Part shown: positions 1-12,347 of the stretch, in pieces | How the letters are laid out: each line of letters opens with the position of its first letter | Position numbering within the stretch: the stretch's first letter is position 1 | DNA from: Glandiceps talaboti | Taxonomy: Eukaryota > Hemichordata > Enteropneusta > Spengelidae | Length of the DNA stretch: 64,000 nt | Direction of reading: 5' to 3' | NCBI RefSeq assembly: GCF_964340395.1 | Contig: NC_135557.1 | Coordinates: 20,229,725 to 20,293,724 of the forward strand | Position numbers and translations under genes: made by a program | Notes under the pieces: generated by a model | What the model was told of the DNA's origin: nothing | Seen by the model: only the letters and a program-made list of their open reading frames with translations | Database searches by the model: none

Positions 1-181
1 TAAACTGGATTTTATATTTTATATATTTTATACTTCTTGTACTTTGTATCAAGAAGCAACAAGATAAAAGCCTACTATTGTCCACCTTCAACAAAAACAC
101 TAAAAATGTACAACACAAATAAATATGCTCACAACCCCTTCCTCCTACATTAAGTCATTAAGAGCAGCCCATCTTTTATTG

Positions 182-194
182 AGGTCAAAGGTTA
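182..194 (+). promoter_or_regulatory. DR1-type nuclear receptor motif
   Basis: AGGTCAAAGGTTA is a direct repeat of the AGGTCA half-site with a 1-base spacer, the class bound by RXR/HNF4-type receptors. Similar words occur at 11035, 25168, 52307 and 52326. A motif match only. Confidence 0.25.
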
Positions 195-394
195 AATTCA
201 ATAAAGAATGTTTCTTTCAGTTTACCTCATTAAAGATAGAGGATAATTAAAAAATCATTGGACACCAGATATCTTTGTAAATATATCTAAAATACATGTA
301 TGCTTTCCATGAATATTTTCAGATTTTAATTGAATTTCATGTTTTTAGATGTGCATGCTAATGACTTATTAAGTTCACCAAAGTACCTTCTAGT

Positions 395-561
395 CCTAGT
401 GGTAGCCTATTTTGTTGACGTGAGTCAAAATGATAAAAACTGGCATTTCTTGTGAGTCACCACATACATGTAGTAAGAAATAGGAGAACACCAAATTTTG
501 GTGCGTCACTAGAAATTTTTGTGTGTTAGTGGTGCATCAAATTGGCTTAGAGGGCACACTG
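395..561 (+). mobile_element. MITE-like element, family A, copy 1
   Basis: This is a degenerate copy of a roughly 160-bp element also present at 21792-21950 (+), 21951-22047 (+, partial) and 37141-37299 (minus). The right end reads CTTAGAGGGCACACTG, the inverse of the CAGTGTGCCCTCTAAG left end of the 21.8-kb copy. The internal part shares the words GTGAGTCACCACAT and TGGTGCGTCACTAGAAAT with the other copies. The left terminus is eroded here. It has no coding capacity, so a non-autonomous DNA transposon is the best reading. Confidence 0.6.
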
Positions 562-1420
562 AAGTTCATTGATAGTTTAATTGCAATTTTGACTACATGA
601 AATCTGGAACGATGGCAGACTGGCACCTGAAAAATGTCAACTTCCAGTAAATGTTTTTGTCAAGGTCTTTATGAGACACATACATTGTAAGAAGGCCCCA
701 GATGGGAAATTAGCATAATGGCTAGAATCCAAAAGGACCATGAATTATTTAAAAACTACCGGTTTATTGATTGTTTGGGTCGATCAACACAATTGTCCGA
801 GACAATAATTTACATGTTTCTAAAGTTGACCATTACAAATCCAGCGTCTGTCTACCCTCTGTGTTGTACAGCAAACAAAAGAAATATCACCCCTTCCATT
901 CAGGATAAAAAAACAAATACTATTAGTATGACAGATGTGATAGTTTTCACCTTAACAACTACTAAGTGTACCACAATCATGCCTTCAGCATAAACCATTG
1001 AAAATAATGTCTTATTTTGTAAGTTTTTGATATCCGTCTGCTGACATGACTATTTTAAAACCTATAAAAATCTTTATTACATGATATCAACACAATTAAA
1101 TTTTATTTTATTTTATTTTAAAAGAGAGACATCTCTTGTTATTATTAGATTGACTATGAAAAAAAATGTCATGCCTAGTACCTGTAGCCTGGAACCATAC
1201 CTATCTTTTCCATATTTCAAGTACTTTGTGTATTTCCATGGATACGAAATTACAGTGTCAGAGATATATATATATAAATCTACCATTTATAGTCTAAATT
1301 TTTGCTTATTTTGTTTTACCAATGAAAAAAATGGAAATGCATATAATCAGTGGCTGAAGGTGTACATAGATTCATAGATTCATTCTGATTTTAGGCCTCT
1401 ACCGTCAGCTCTGTGCTAAC

Positions 1421-1646
1421 TTAGTCATGAGGTTCCTGTGTACTACAGTCTCTATATAGTAAAGTTACAATAGTGTTTTCCTTATAATCATAATACAAGG
1501 GTTGGTTTTCCCATAGCTTATCTGGACGACTTTCAAATTCAAAAATCCGTACAGTTGATGATGATGGTACCACATAGTGTTCTCTGTTCACAAGAGAAAA
1601 TCGATCTCTGGGAACTAATTTTAACACCACAAAATCACAAATCTTT
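1421..1646 (-). CDS. Possible terminal exon of an unrecognised minus-strand gene
   Basis: Read on the minus strand, an AG at 1648-1647 (TTTTATTCAG) is followed by a 226-nt open frame ending in TAA at 1423-1421. The exon would enter in phase 2 and encode about 74 residues. The product is rich in charged and polar residues (segments such as VPRDRFSLVNREHYVV and RPDKLWENQPLYYDYKEN), unlike the Phe/Ile/Asn/Lys-rich peptides that random AT-rich DNA gives here. I do not recognise the protein and found no confident upstream partner exon. An open stretch of this length can occur by chance in the window, so amino-acid composition is the main support. It could also be a relic of a mobile element. Confidence 0.35.
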
Positions 1647-2329
1647 CTGAATAAAATTATCTCAGTTTACAGTACTATCTGGCAAAATTGTCCCCAGGAT
1701 TGCTTCCTTTGACTTGTAACCATGGAAACAAGATATAAACATCCTGTCACCTGACTGAATTTAAAAAGTACATTTAGATTTTTGTGTCAACACAATGTAG
1801 GTATTTCCTGTCCATTCTTAGACTTTGTTAGTATTATGGTCAACCACCATGTGATTCTAAGGACACATGAGACATACAAAATAGCCAGAAATAGACAAGA
1901 AATTCTCTAGAAAATCTCAGTCTCCAAGTATTTAGGTCATAGTATATTTGTATTGCAAATACATGCATTAACACAACTCATTCACAACATGTAATATTGC
2001 TGTATATTTCAGAATTAAGAAATTATTCTTGACTAAATATTTCTAGTTTTGAAACAAAATTTAAACCAAAGTACATAGGTGATGAGTGCATGCAATAACT
2101 AGGTTACACAATGTACATTAAACTGGCAATTATCATTCCTTTCTTATCAAGATATCTGTTTCAGAAATAGAACTCATCTCTGACTGCAAATTTTCAGTTT
2201 TTAATCAAAATAACATCTAAGCTGAGTGTTTGATAGGTTACAATGTCATATGCAAATACATACAAAGAGACAAAACAGATAATTGCTTAAATAAGGCTTC
2301 ATTTTCCAATATATATGTTTTAGAATTAG

Positions 2330-2725
2330 CAAATCTTGTCTGATGATAAATTTTCAGTCTTGAGTCAAATAAACATTCTGCTATATATGTGTCGTGATCA
2401 AGTATTATATTTCATAGTATTCTAAAAATAATCATTAATGACAAATTTTCAGTTTTGAGTCAAGTAAACTATTATGTATGTGTTGTAAATTACAATATTT
2501 CATAGTATTCTAAAAATAATCATTAATGACAGTTTTCAGTCAAGTAAATATGATTATGCGTTGTAAGTTATAATATTTCATAGAATTCTAAAAATAATCT
2601 TTAATGACACCAATTTTTAGTTTTGAATCAGGTAAACATGATATTATGTATGTGTTGTAAATTATAATATTTCATAGTATTCTAAAAATAGACACTGATC
2701 TCTGGCAGCAAATTTTCAGTTTTAG
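2330..2725 (+). repeat. Irregular tandem repeat, unit about 80-92 bp
   Basis: The phrase CATAGTATTCTAAAAATA recurs at about 2413, 2501, 2580 (one change) and 2672, spaced 88, 79 and 92 bp. Each is followed by a TTTTCAGTTTTGA-like stretch and a GTAAA block. Units have drifted by small indels, so the array is old. Confidence 0.8.
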
Positions 2726-2932
2726 ATGAAAATGAAATATACACCGTAATAATGATGACGATACATGTTGAGTTGTAAATAATCTTAGTTGACTAGGTTC
2801 ATTTTTACGCAGTATATCATAAATGAATATTAGATGTATGTCAGTCTTGCATGACTGGAACATGTTTCATTTTAAATTTGAATTATATATTATGATAGAA
2901 ACAACTTTTAAAAAATTGCCAGCCTTTGAATA

Positions 2933-3180
2933 GATGACCGATCCCTTTCAGTGTGGATTTAAAAAGATGACTATATTGTATGATGGAAGTAACAATATGT
3001 CACAGTTGTGTTTTGTTCAATTATTCCCATTGTAAAAACTGTTGAATCTTTAGGTTCTGCAGAAGTAGAAAATTGTGCCTATCTTTGATAATTGATCCCC
3101 TTCAGTGTGGATTACAAAGGTGACTACATTGTATGACTGAAGTAAAAATATGTCACAGTTGTGTCTTGTTCAAATATTCA
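2933..3180 (+). repeat. Diverged direct duplication, unit about 95 bp
   Basis: Two copies, near 2933-3030 and 3089-3180, share CCTTCAGTGTGGATT-like and AATATGTCACAGTTGTGT blocks in the same order. No open frame is shared. Confidence 0.7.
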
Positions 3181-3893
3181 CATAAAAACTCAATCTGCAG
3201 AAGTAGAAATTGTGTCAGTCTGAGATGACTTAGACTATAACTTGTAGAAGATATGTGATGTCATTCAGCTCAGTCTTCTATTGGCTGATACTGTGGCATG
3301 ACTCTACATATACAATGTATCTTGTAGACTCTTGATGACTGCAGTGTAACATCTTTTCAGTTTTGACTGGATTTATGACTGAGATAATTGCATGTCATGA
3401 TGTTGTCACCACATAAACTAAACCATCAATTAGATGATATTTCTCTGCCTCTCCATGTTATGATTTATTGTGATCTTCACAGAGATAGCAAGTGGCATTT
3501 TTAAGTTACAAACACAGCCATGAATCTCACAGCTGAGCTAGTTGCTTAGATACCACTGTCATGTCCACCCAATCAGCAAGCAGGTAACAAAAGACTGGTT
3601 AGGGTTGAACAACATGGCCGATCAAAGAGTAGTTGAAATTTGGAATAATTTGCAATCAAATATTTTTTTGCTATCACCATTACTAATTTGTTCAAGGCTA
3701 GACAAGTACTTGGAAAAAAAAACTGTGAAATATGACTTGTATAAACCATGATATACAAAACAACATGGAACTGACAAATCTACATGTATGTCAGATTAGA
3801 ACCAAGAGCTGAATGTAAAGGCACAACAGAATCTATGTCCAGAAATAATGTAAAGTACAATGTATACTTTAGCATGAGGTCAGGTAATATATC

Positions 3894-4631
3894 TAAAGGC
3901 CCGGTTACACGATGCAACTCGACTAGCAACGCACCATGCAATTCGTCGCATGCGACGAATTGCATCGTGTACCCGCCCCGTCGCAGGGTCTTGCGACGTT
4001 GCAAGGTGCATCGCAAGGAAACCGACATGTCGGTTTCCTTGCGACGCGTCGCAAGTTGCTTCTCGAGTTGCTTCGTGAGTTGCACCGTGTAACCACTTCG
4101 TCGCGTCGCAAGCAATAACCTTTGACATATACCTACGTGTCAAATGACGTTCAATGTTATGGCCGCCATGTTTTTAGTATAAATATTCTATTTCAGCAAG
4201 TATTTTTTAAATATAATTTCGATTTATCACCACGATTACCACTTATAAATAGTATACAATGTCTATGAATGCTTGATTTCCGCTGAATATCATTTTATTT
4301 CCAACTTGAATGCAAGTAGCGACATCGGAAAGATCAACATCGCCATGAACAAACTTCGAATTGAATAGAGTTTTACTATCGATACCTCAACAAGTTTTCA
4401 GTCATTTTATTCGTGAATATTAGCAATTTCATAGCATTTTTGCCATATTCCTGCCGCTAGAAGACTTGACCTCGATGACCTGTAACTTTTATATATTTAC
4501 GCATGTGCAACAGTTAGCTCTTGCGACTCACCATGCAACTAGTTGCATCGTGTACGCGCTCCGTCGCAGTTGCAAGCCTCGTCGCATGCGACGAATTGCT
4601 TCATGAGTTGCATCGTGTAACTGGGCCTTTA
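3894..4631. mobile_element. 738-bp DNA transposon with 26-bp terminal inverted repeats
   Basis: The ends at 3894-3919 and 4606-4631 are inverted repeats matching at 25 of 26 positions (left end TAAAGGCCCGGTTACACGAT...). If the outer TA is a target duplication, the element proper starts AAGGCC and ends GGCCTT. The subterminal parts are CpG-rich and packed with TTGC/GCAA words and perfect palindromes (3936-3965, 30 bp; 4011-4044, 34 bp). The middle (about 4130-4500) is AT-rich and has no transposase. The overlapping frames on both strands at 3780-4143 result from palindromic composition. This is a non-autonomous element; hAT or Harbinger-type superfamilies are possible, but the target duplication is too short to decide. 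Confidence 0.85.
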
Positions 4632-6130
4632 GTCTTGTCGGATGCTAGCCATGTCAGATCAGTAAATATTGAGCTATATTCAGAATTATAGTCATGTTTC
4701 TAGACATATTTATATAAACTATATTGTGACTCAAACCTCTACAGGGGACTTTATTTATTTCTAAGATCTTATGCAGGAATCTTGAAAATGTACCTACAAA
4801 TTTGAGGTGCGGAACTATGTAAAATAAGTAACCTTGTCCACTCTCTGCAGTGGTCCAGCTAAATTACATGGAAATAAAACATATCACTACATCAGATAAA
4901 CATTTACTCAATTGTATTTATGAAGGTGAGAATTGTTTGGGAATGTGTAGAGGCTATGCAACCTTTCATGACAATAGTGTTCTTCCCCCCCCCCCCCCCC
5001 CCCTCCACAACAACTATTGACCATGTGTTGGCAAGTTTATGACAATATTATCAACAGTATTTGATGCATGACTATGTCTGCTGCATATTGGCCAACTATA
5101 GTTGTAATATTAATTAAATAAATATTATATAATAATCATAATAATGATAATAAGGTGAATTTATAATGCACCTGTTTTCTGAAGAGCTCTCGATGCAGAC
5201 GCAGAACTACTAACAAAATGAAATAAAGGATACATCATTTCTCTCAAAACATTTATCCTGTACAAATGGTAACATTTAACTATTGACTTGGTTTCTGTAA
5301 CTCTTGTGTAATTACACCCTAGATTTAGGGGGTCAGTCTTTAAAAGTGTTGTTGTGGACAACAGTCAGCAGAAGTGATTAATGATCATCTCTGCATCACA
5401 GTTAACTTTAGAATTTAATATTTGACAAGATGATCTTTTCTCTAAAAGAATGCATCCGGGTTACTAAGTTCAGGATAGTTTAGATTCTCCGTCAGACCAC
5501 GAGGTTAATGATATCAACAGGATTTCATCTACAACCCTTGGCTTTATTAACCACACTTCTAATGTTTGACAAGAGAAACAGTTGACCCAAAGTATTTACC
5601 TTGTGCAGAGTTCAGAATGGTACAGATTTGCCAGTGGACCACAGACCTAATGATATCAACAGAATTTGATTCAAGGAGAGAACCACAGACCTAATGATAT
5701 GAACAGAATTTGATTCACAAACCATCTCTGCTTGGCTTACCACAGATTTATAAATGTTTATCTATTCAATACCAAGGGAGTCACAAGTTGACAGATGTCT
5801 GGAAAACATACTTTGAAGTTGAATACATGCAAGACAACACGTGTGAAATGATACCGACATACACATGTGTGTTGGTATGCATTATTTGTAGATTAGCATT
5901 ACAGGGTGACTGGGTCACATCCATGAACTAACACACATAAGAATTGATGTAGCAGGCGTGTCCGATATCGTATTACAGTCAAAGCTACTGTATTAAAAAT
6001 AGGCTGTCCTTTATACGCCCTTTATATGTATGCAAGAGTTACTCGCCATGATCTTGTTTTCAGCTCACATGGTTTGGTTATAACTACATGTATGAGGAAG
6101 TTAGTTGACAAGCGCGTTCAGAGAAAGTGA

Positions 6131-6209
6131 CTGAGTGAGTGAGTGAGTGAGGGAGGATGGGTATGCATGTGGTCAGTCAGTCAGTCAGTCAGTCAGTCAG
6201 TCAGTCAGT
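6131..6209 (+). repeat. TGAG and GTCA microsatellites
   Basis: About five TGAG units near 6131-6150 are followed, after a short spacer, by about ten GTCA units near 6171-6209. Confidence 0.9.
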
Positions 6210-6236
6210 TTGTTATTTTGCCAGTTAGTGGTTTGT

Positions 6237-6309
6237 CTAATCTGGATGGCAATGTGGTCTCTAACTAAACCATCATCATTGTAACGATACCGTATAGGAA
6301 CTAGACTAT
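6237..6309 (+). repeat. Family B short dispersed element, copy 1
   Basis: Starts CTAATCTGGATGGCAA and ends GTATAGGAACTAGACTA. The same two end blocks, with a TGGTCTCTAACTAAACCA-like core, recur at 6698-6780, 7391-7460, 28018-28081, and inverted near 57183 and 57514. The ends (TAGTCT.../...AGACTA) are short inverted repeats, so this may be a very small MITE. Confidence 0.65.
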
Positions 6310-6697
6310 GATTTCTCTAGAGGCAGGCTATCCATTGGGTGAAGATTTCTATAGATTACTCCATACCACCTTGGCATCCTAACTAGTCAGTGACTTCAAC
6401 AGTGATCTCTCCATATTTTCTCACACATTTTATATGTGAATAATCTTGTCAAATAGCTAAGTCTCTGAGCTAGTATGAAATAAAAGTAAACACCAAAGAC
6501 CACAAAGTTACAGATTGGAAGCAATGGCATACAGAAAATAGAAGCCATGTTGTGCTAATGGAACTCCCATCATCCTTCAGTACAAGACCTATTTGATTAT
6601 TTTAGTTTATTTCATAGTTACAGTGCTTCCTAATGATTTCTCAAAAAATGATCAAGCTTGAATGGGTTTTCCTAACGTTGTAAAGTCTAAAAAGGGT

Positions 6698-6780
6698 TAG
6701 TCTGGATGCCAACATGGTCTTTAACTAAACCACTGTGAGTGGAGGTGTAAATCATAAAGATACTATATAGGAACTCGACT
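6698..6780 (+). repeat. Family B short dispersed element, copy 2
   Basis: Reads TAGTCTGGATGCCAACATGG at the left and TATATAGGAACTCGACT at the right. It is the fullest copy of the family described at 6237. Confidence 0.65.
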
Positions 6781-7390
6781 AAAAAATGGTACATATTATA
6801 TTCAAATATGCTTATAGTAATATCAAAACATACATGTAACGAAAGTGATATTTCGGAAACACGAGAACACACACAAGAAATAAGTGATGACTTTCCTGTT
6901 GTATCAGAATAGCTGATTTGCATAGACATTTATTTCTTAACTCAATGCCATAAAGGTAAAGTAATAAACTCTCATTTGATTTTATTCATCAGAAAAGAAA
7001 CTATAGCAAATACGGGAAATTAGATTTCTAATGGATGAGAAGCTTTGCGTATAGAGTTTATTGGCCTCTTTAGAGGCAGCAGATAGAGATCTAACAGACA
7101 CTACACTGTCTTAGTCTGCAGGGAAAATTCATATCTATTACTATAAACATGTCTGTAATATGAATGTGGTAATATTACATGTAGACATGTATTTGAATAA
7201 CATGTAGCAAACATTGCCAAGCTGTTACTTGACTCTGTAGATGAGATATAAAGCTAGGTGAAGGCACGGCATCCAGTTTACATGTAGTTGTATTTCTGCT
7301 AGGGAATAGAGCTAATAAAAGCTAACTAATTTCTCACAAGACTAACAATACAATTTGTATAGCTACAGGTAGGCATGGTCAGGATGCATG

Positions 7391-7460
7391 CTAGTCTGTC
7401 TGGATGCCAACTGTGAGTGAAGGTATAAATCATAACGATACTGTATAGGAACTAGACTAG
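7391..7460 (+). repeat. Family B short dispersed element, copy 3
   Basis: Contains GTCTGGATGCCAACTGTGAG and GTATAGGAACTAGACTAG. The ATGGTCTTTAACTAAACC core present in copy 2 is deleted. Confidence 0.6.
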
Positions 7461-9327
7461 ATTCATGCCTAGTTCAATATATGTTACATACATGTAGTTT
7501 GGTACCTCAACACTGCCACAGGGATTAAAATTTGTAGGTGTTGAAAAGAGTTGCCAGGTAGAGCCCTAGAAAAAGTTGGACCATACTGAACGAATGATCA
7601 TAGCTTCACTCATTATAAGATAACACTAAAATGAGAACCTGGAATTGAAATGCTGGCCATTAAACCACAAACATAGGTAAAAAGATATGGAACCAGTGTA
7701 CTAATACAACCCATAGACATTTCTTTGTGATGTACTGAAATTTAATGTTCTCCTATCCCTTACTAGTTACTATGTGGTTAATAGAAAGAAAACTCATTTT
7801 TCTACCAGGTTGCCCACAACAAATTATTTCATCATATTTATAGAGGGTAGACTGGTATTACCGTAAATGCAAATTATATCAGATTATGGCGCATGTCACA
7901 CAAGTTTCCTATGAACTGCAACCTTTAATACTAGTCTCTTCAAATTGTAACTAATGTAAGTCTTTCTGCTGGCTGTAATCATAGGTTCCACCCTCTGAAT
8001 TTATTTCACGTCGTAATAAAACAAATTCTAAACAAGTATATTTCTGTGTTCTGTGATAGAACTTTGTTGTTCTGTAGGTCAGAGTTCAGTCATTTGCTAT
8101 GCATTAAATCAAACTGCCGTGTGTAAAATGATGATTGGTCCCTGTTTTATTGTCACTCAGTAAATGAATTCTACCACATGACAACAACTTTACCTTGAAC
8201 CCTGAATGACTGCATAGCAGAGAAGGACTATACCATTATTTGAAAGGTGAATACAATATGAGGGGTAATTCAGAGAATGGGCCTCAGGGACTTGTACATG
8301 TCAATGCTTATAATATTGACGAGAGGGTCATGACCACTTCAATGGCAGCTAGCTAGATGTTTAGGAAAGCAATTTCTTGGAGGGGAAATTTTGATATTTC
8401 TACACTAAAAGAAATTATAGATATGAAATATAAATTTCAATGTTGATAAAGGGCTTTCAATGCCAAAATATTTGAGGCCTTAAGTGCACTACCCCTGTTG
8501 TTATTGAGATTGAATAGAGCAAACTTCAAAATATATGCAAACTTGAATTGGATTTTATACAAATGTAGCTGACATTGAAAAGAAAACATCACATTCCATG
8601 CTGTACTAAAACCAACTCTTTGATAGTGGTCTATTCCTAATGTCAATGCCCTGCTATGTAAATCACGTACCCATATCAAATTGTTTCTGATGTTCATGCC
8701 CTTTTTCCTGAGGGTTTCCAGTGTTTGATAGAGTTACAGTTTTATGTCATTTAGGGAAAGAATGTTGACTGGAGTTTTAAGTTTCAATAATATGCCATAA
8801 ATTACTACATAGTATGTCTGGTGACTGCACATCTACTAGTATTACAGATGAGTGTGTATATGGAGGGTGGAGGGTGTATGTGTGTGCTGATTTCATTGTC
8901 AGTAAATTACTGTACATCCAGTGACTACATATATCTACTATTCCATCAACTGACATGCTGGGTAGAGAGAGTGTCTGCTTGATTTCAGTGTCAGACTCCT
9001 AATGCATTTTATTAATAAACATTACATAATTCAACACAGGTCATGTGACATCAGTGATCCAATCAACAGGGTTTCTGCTAGACCTCCAATGTAGCAATGG
9101 AGAGGCAGAGGTTAAAAGGTCATGGAGACATAGATATATTCATGGCAGTTGTTTACAGATGAAATTACAAATGCATATCAATATTTCTCTCTCCCTACTA
9201 AGAAGTATTTGTTTCTATAAAACTAAGAACAAGTTGGCAGAAAGAGGACTAAGCTTAAGTAAAATTAAAATTTCTTGCGAAATAAAGAATACGTGTAAAT
9301 AAATAATCTTGTTTGATCTTGTGATAT

Positions 9328-9620
9328 AATAATAATAATAATAATAATATTTATTTTTCTATACCGTAAATCCATAGAATGCTCTAAACGGTTCACAAAT
9401 CTAAAAAAAAAGAAAAAACACTTGACACTAAAACAACACTTGATACATCTTAAAAGACAATTAATTAAAAACTTTGTGGAAAAGATGCATTTGTAAACTT
9501 TTCTTAAAACAATCAACGGTATTACACATTCTAATACCAGCCGGTAAATCGTTCCATAACCACGGAGCAATATGGCTGAAGGCCCATTTGTAGACGAGAG
9601 ATGACCTCGTAAACGGAACC
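9328..9620 (-). mobile_element. 5'-truncated non-LTR retrotransposon (LINE) 3' end
   Basis: On the minus strand, an open frame from about 9620 down to a stop at 9463-9461 encodes WLWNDLPAGIRMCNTVDCF followed by a KKSLQMHLFHK-like end. This matches the extreme C-terminus of many LINE reverse-transcriptase ORFs (the LWN-x-LP-x-x-IR ... FK-x-x-LK-x-x-LF pattern). A 3' untranslated part of about 110 bp follows, ending in an (ATT)n tail, seen as (AAT)n at 9328-9350. Only the last 40-50 codons remain, so the insertion is severely 5'-truncated, as is usual for target-primed integration. The clade (CR1, L2, Rex or similar) cannot be set from this fragment. Confidence 0.85.
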
Positions 9621-12347
9621 TATAGTTATGAATATTGTTAATAATACATGTTATTTTGTGATGCTATACAGTTTTACAAAATATACTTGTGAGAAGAATT
9701 TTATTCAACTGACAAATTAAAAAAAAGGAAAAAACAAGGGAAGAACAACTCTTCTTGGTGAAATGAGTTAGGTTGTCATGCATTGCTAGTGATATGATTT
9801 ATGAGCTGTCATAGAGTAATATGACCAATTTGTTAATTAAAAATTACAAAGTGGTGGAAAATGTTTTCATATGGGCCTAAGTAGATGAAATTAACACGAG
9901 TTCTAAATGCTTTTGACTAATCATTCATTGAACATAAATTTGTGTGATCACAGTAATATTTTTACTAAAAATACTGTATGCTCTTTCTGAGTCTTTCGGA
10001 TACACACATTTTATTAAACTAGTGTATAACTTGAACTTGAAGACTGACTACATAATGCATGCAGTGACTGACACTTACTAATATCCTGAATTGAATATGA
10101 CTCTAAATTTGACATTGTAGTGAAACTGGTGATCTATAAATTCTGATGAGCGAGTGATCGGTCAGTCGATCAGTTGGTTGATTGATTGATTGATTCCCAA
10201 ATTACATACCACTAAATTGTTAGAGGAAAGCATGAAAGGGTGTCTGAAGTTGAACTTAAACATCACAAAAGGTTGTGAACTGATGGATAGATCATGGTGG
10301 CATGTGACTGATTTACTTGCAGTGACTAATCGTAATAAATAACTTGAAATCCATCGTCAAATTTAACAAAACACAAATATTTAAATGGTGTCTTGAACTT
10401 GAATAGTCACAAAAAAGTTATGTACATGCAGATAAATAATTAGTGATCTATTTGACTCATCATACATGTATACCATACAATGTATAAGATAATGTTACAT
10501 TCCTAGATATTTGAAACCATGTGTGTGATTCACTGACACCTAGATAAGTTACAAAGCCATACATGTGTGACTCACTTACACCTACAAGAATGTTCTAGCA
10601 TGTACACCATTTTCTAGCCAGAAAGCCAAGTCTCTGGGTTGGCTAACATTGGGAGAATATTTCATGTTTTTACATGTTGCATGTTGCAAGACTAATCAGA
10701 TTACATGTAAACTTTAATCTGAATCCCTCTGTAGAATTATAGTACATGATATTGGACCTGATTCTATTCAATAGTTGATTTGGTTATGGTAGTTGTAGGC
10801 AAATCATCTATGACTCATGTGAGCATTGAATCTCGGCTAAGGGTACCTTTACCAGTAATCCTTTCAACAAAGTAAGTGTGAAGTAAGCATTAGAATTGAA
10901 AGTGATGTTTACGACTTACATGTATAGTCCACCCACCCACACCGCATACACACATTCACTTTCATCATACTTATATGCTGACAGCTGTGTTGAAATGTAC
11001 ACGTACATAGCTAGTACACACCCTTGTTAACCTTTAACCTTTGACCTATGCATGGCTTGGGGATTAACTTTCACTATGATCATATTCACAAAGCTGAAAG
11101 TAAAATACTAGTACTGTAAATAAACAACAGATTAGTAACTAACATGTGATAAGGGGTGTGGTACCTTGTATAACAAAATACAGTTTGTAATTAGAGCTTA
11201 TGGTATAATGTAATAAATGTCTCCTTTCAAATGAATGTGTAGTTACAACTGTAGCCATGGACCACAATACTAGTGAGTGTTGTCACCAAGCTCATTAAAT
11301 ATATGGATATCTGTATCCCATAGATAAATTAGCATCTATTTCACTGTATTTATAACAATGATATTTACTATGGCAAGTCTGTATGGTAGTTTGGAATTCA
11401 CGCTATGCAGAGAATTAGACACTAGAATGTCCTTTCATACATGTACCTACATGTAATTAGCAAACCCACAGACTTGACTATCATGGTGTATCAGTCTTGA
11501 CAAAGTTGTTTGCCAGTTTTAGGACAACAGTATTATCTCAAGTCTGTGGGGTGAGAATTAGATATTGTCGTGTTTTCCTGGTTCTGAGGTTTGAGGATTG
11601 ATAGACCAGCAGTAGCACAGAATCCGTAATATTGTCCTGTTTCACAACTAGGGTGGGGGGGGGGGAGTGTAGTATGACATGAAATGATAGTAATTGGTAC
11701 AGTACTGTTCAGCAATCTATTGCCATTTACTAGCCTGATGTTAGCATAATGTTGTATGATATTTGGCTGGTGCAGGTAATAACCATCCCAGTTGCTAGTT
11801 ACAGGTGTTTGTGCCTGATTCTAGCACTTGCATGTACAAGCCAGAGATTTGGTTGTCTGGCTTGTACGATGATGTTTGCTTATGTCAAGAATCAAGCCAG
11901 TATGTCAAGTCACATAGCCAAGTCTATTGCCTATTCTAGCACCAAGTCTGAGCTAACCCCATGTTGACATTTTTTGAGCTTTACTGCATGGATTCCAGAG
12001 TAGGTGAAGCATACCATATGCATGCATGGAATTTTGTAAATAAAGCTAATGAGTTGGAGTTAAAACTGTAGGTACTGGAGTGAACAAAGTGATTTCCACT
12101 TTCTTTGCAGCTTATTCTTGTATCTAGATATTTTGACTAAATCACAAAATATTTTGATGAAATCTGTGCACTAAAGTTAGGGTTAGTGCCTTGATTTCTA
12201 TTTACTAGTATATGAATAGGTTTGTTTTAAATCTCTCATTTGGAGTTACAGTTAAATCTTTGACATTCATGTAGACCTAGTCATTGCATTATTTAGTCTG
12301 TCTATGTCACTGATCTGTGACTAAGATAGCTCTTGACTTGACTTAGG
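9621..12347. other. Non-coding stretch
   Basis: No supported exon. It holds single diverged copies of the AAGTCTCTG word that is tandem further right (near 10630), a DR1-type motif at 11035-11047, and a G11 tract (11655-11665). The open frame at 11749-11967 contains hydrophobic residues but no credible donor or partner exon. Confidence 0.55.
11035..11047 (-). promoter_or_regulatory. DR1-type nuclear receptor motif
   Basis: TAACCTTTGACCT is the complement of AGGTCAAAGGTTA, a 1-spaced direct repeat of nuclear-receptor half-sites. It is identical to the motif at 182-194, inverted. Confidence 0.25.

Larger units (their letters stand above)
1..1420. other. Left flank, no gene recognised
   Basis: AT-rich sequence without a convincing exon. 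If the minus-strand terminal exon at 1421-1646 is real, this stretch would hold its 3' untranslated region and downstream flank. It contains one copy of a short inverted-repeat element near 395-561 and a direct repeat of nuclear-receptor half-sites at 182-194 (listed separately). The open frames at 718-993 and 1081-1377 have AT-rich random composition and no splice or homology support. Confidence 0.6.
1647..3893. other. Non-coding stretch with local duplications
   Basis: No supported exon. The right half contains an irregular tandem array (about 2330-2725) and a diverged dimer (2933-3180), both listed separately. The minus-strand open frame at 2672-2863 overlaps the repeat and lacks a credible acceptor. 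Confidence 0.6.
4632..9327. other. Non-coding stretch with minor repeats
   Basis: No supported exon. It contains a C19 homopolymer (4985-5003), a partial triplication around CTAATGATATCAACAG (about 5491, 5637 and 5681), TGAG/GTCA microsatellites (6131-6209), three copies of the short family B element (6237, 6698, 7391), and one unit of the repeat that is tandem at 44.0 kb (7617-7670). A minus-strand stretch at 5172-5257 is flanked by weak AG and GT sites and is open, but was not accepted. The minus frame at 8437-8697 is open for 86 codons without splice or homology support. Confidence 0.55.

Noticed and set aside
3780-4143. Overlapping frames of 60-111 codons on both strands
   Set aside because: Produced by palindromic, CpG-rich transposon ends.
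5172-5257. Minus-strand candidate exon (phase 2 in, phase 1 out)
   Set aside because: The donor GTGCAT is poor and no neighbouring exon of matching phase was found; not linked to the exon at 1421-1646.
8437-8697. 86-codon minus-strand frame
   Set aside because: Length is within chance expectation for this base composition; no splice signals.
10141-10175. CTGATGAG word suggesting a hammerhead ribozyme (also at 47671)
   Set aside because: The required downstream GAAA core and pairing stems are missing.
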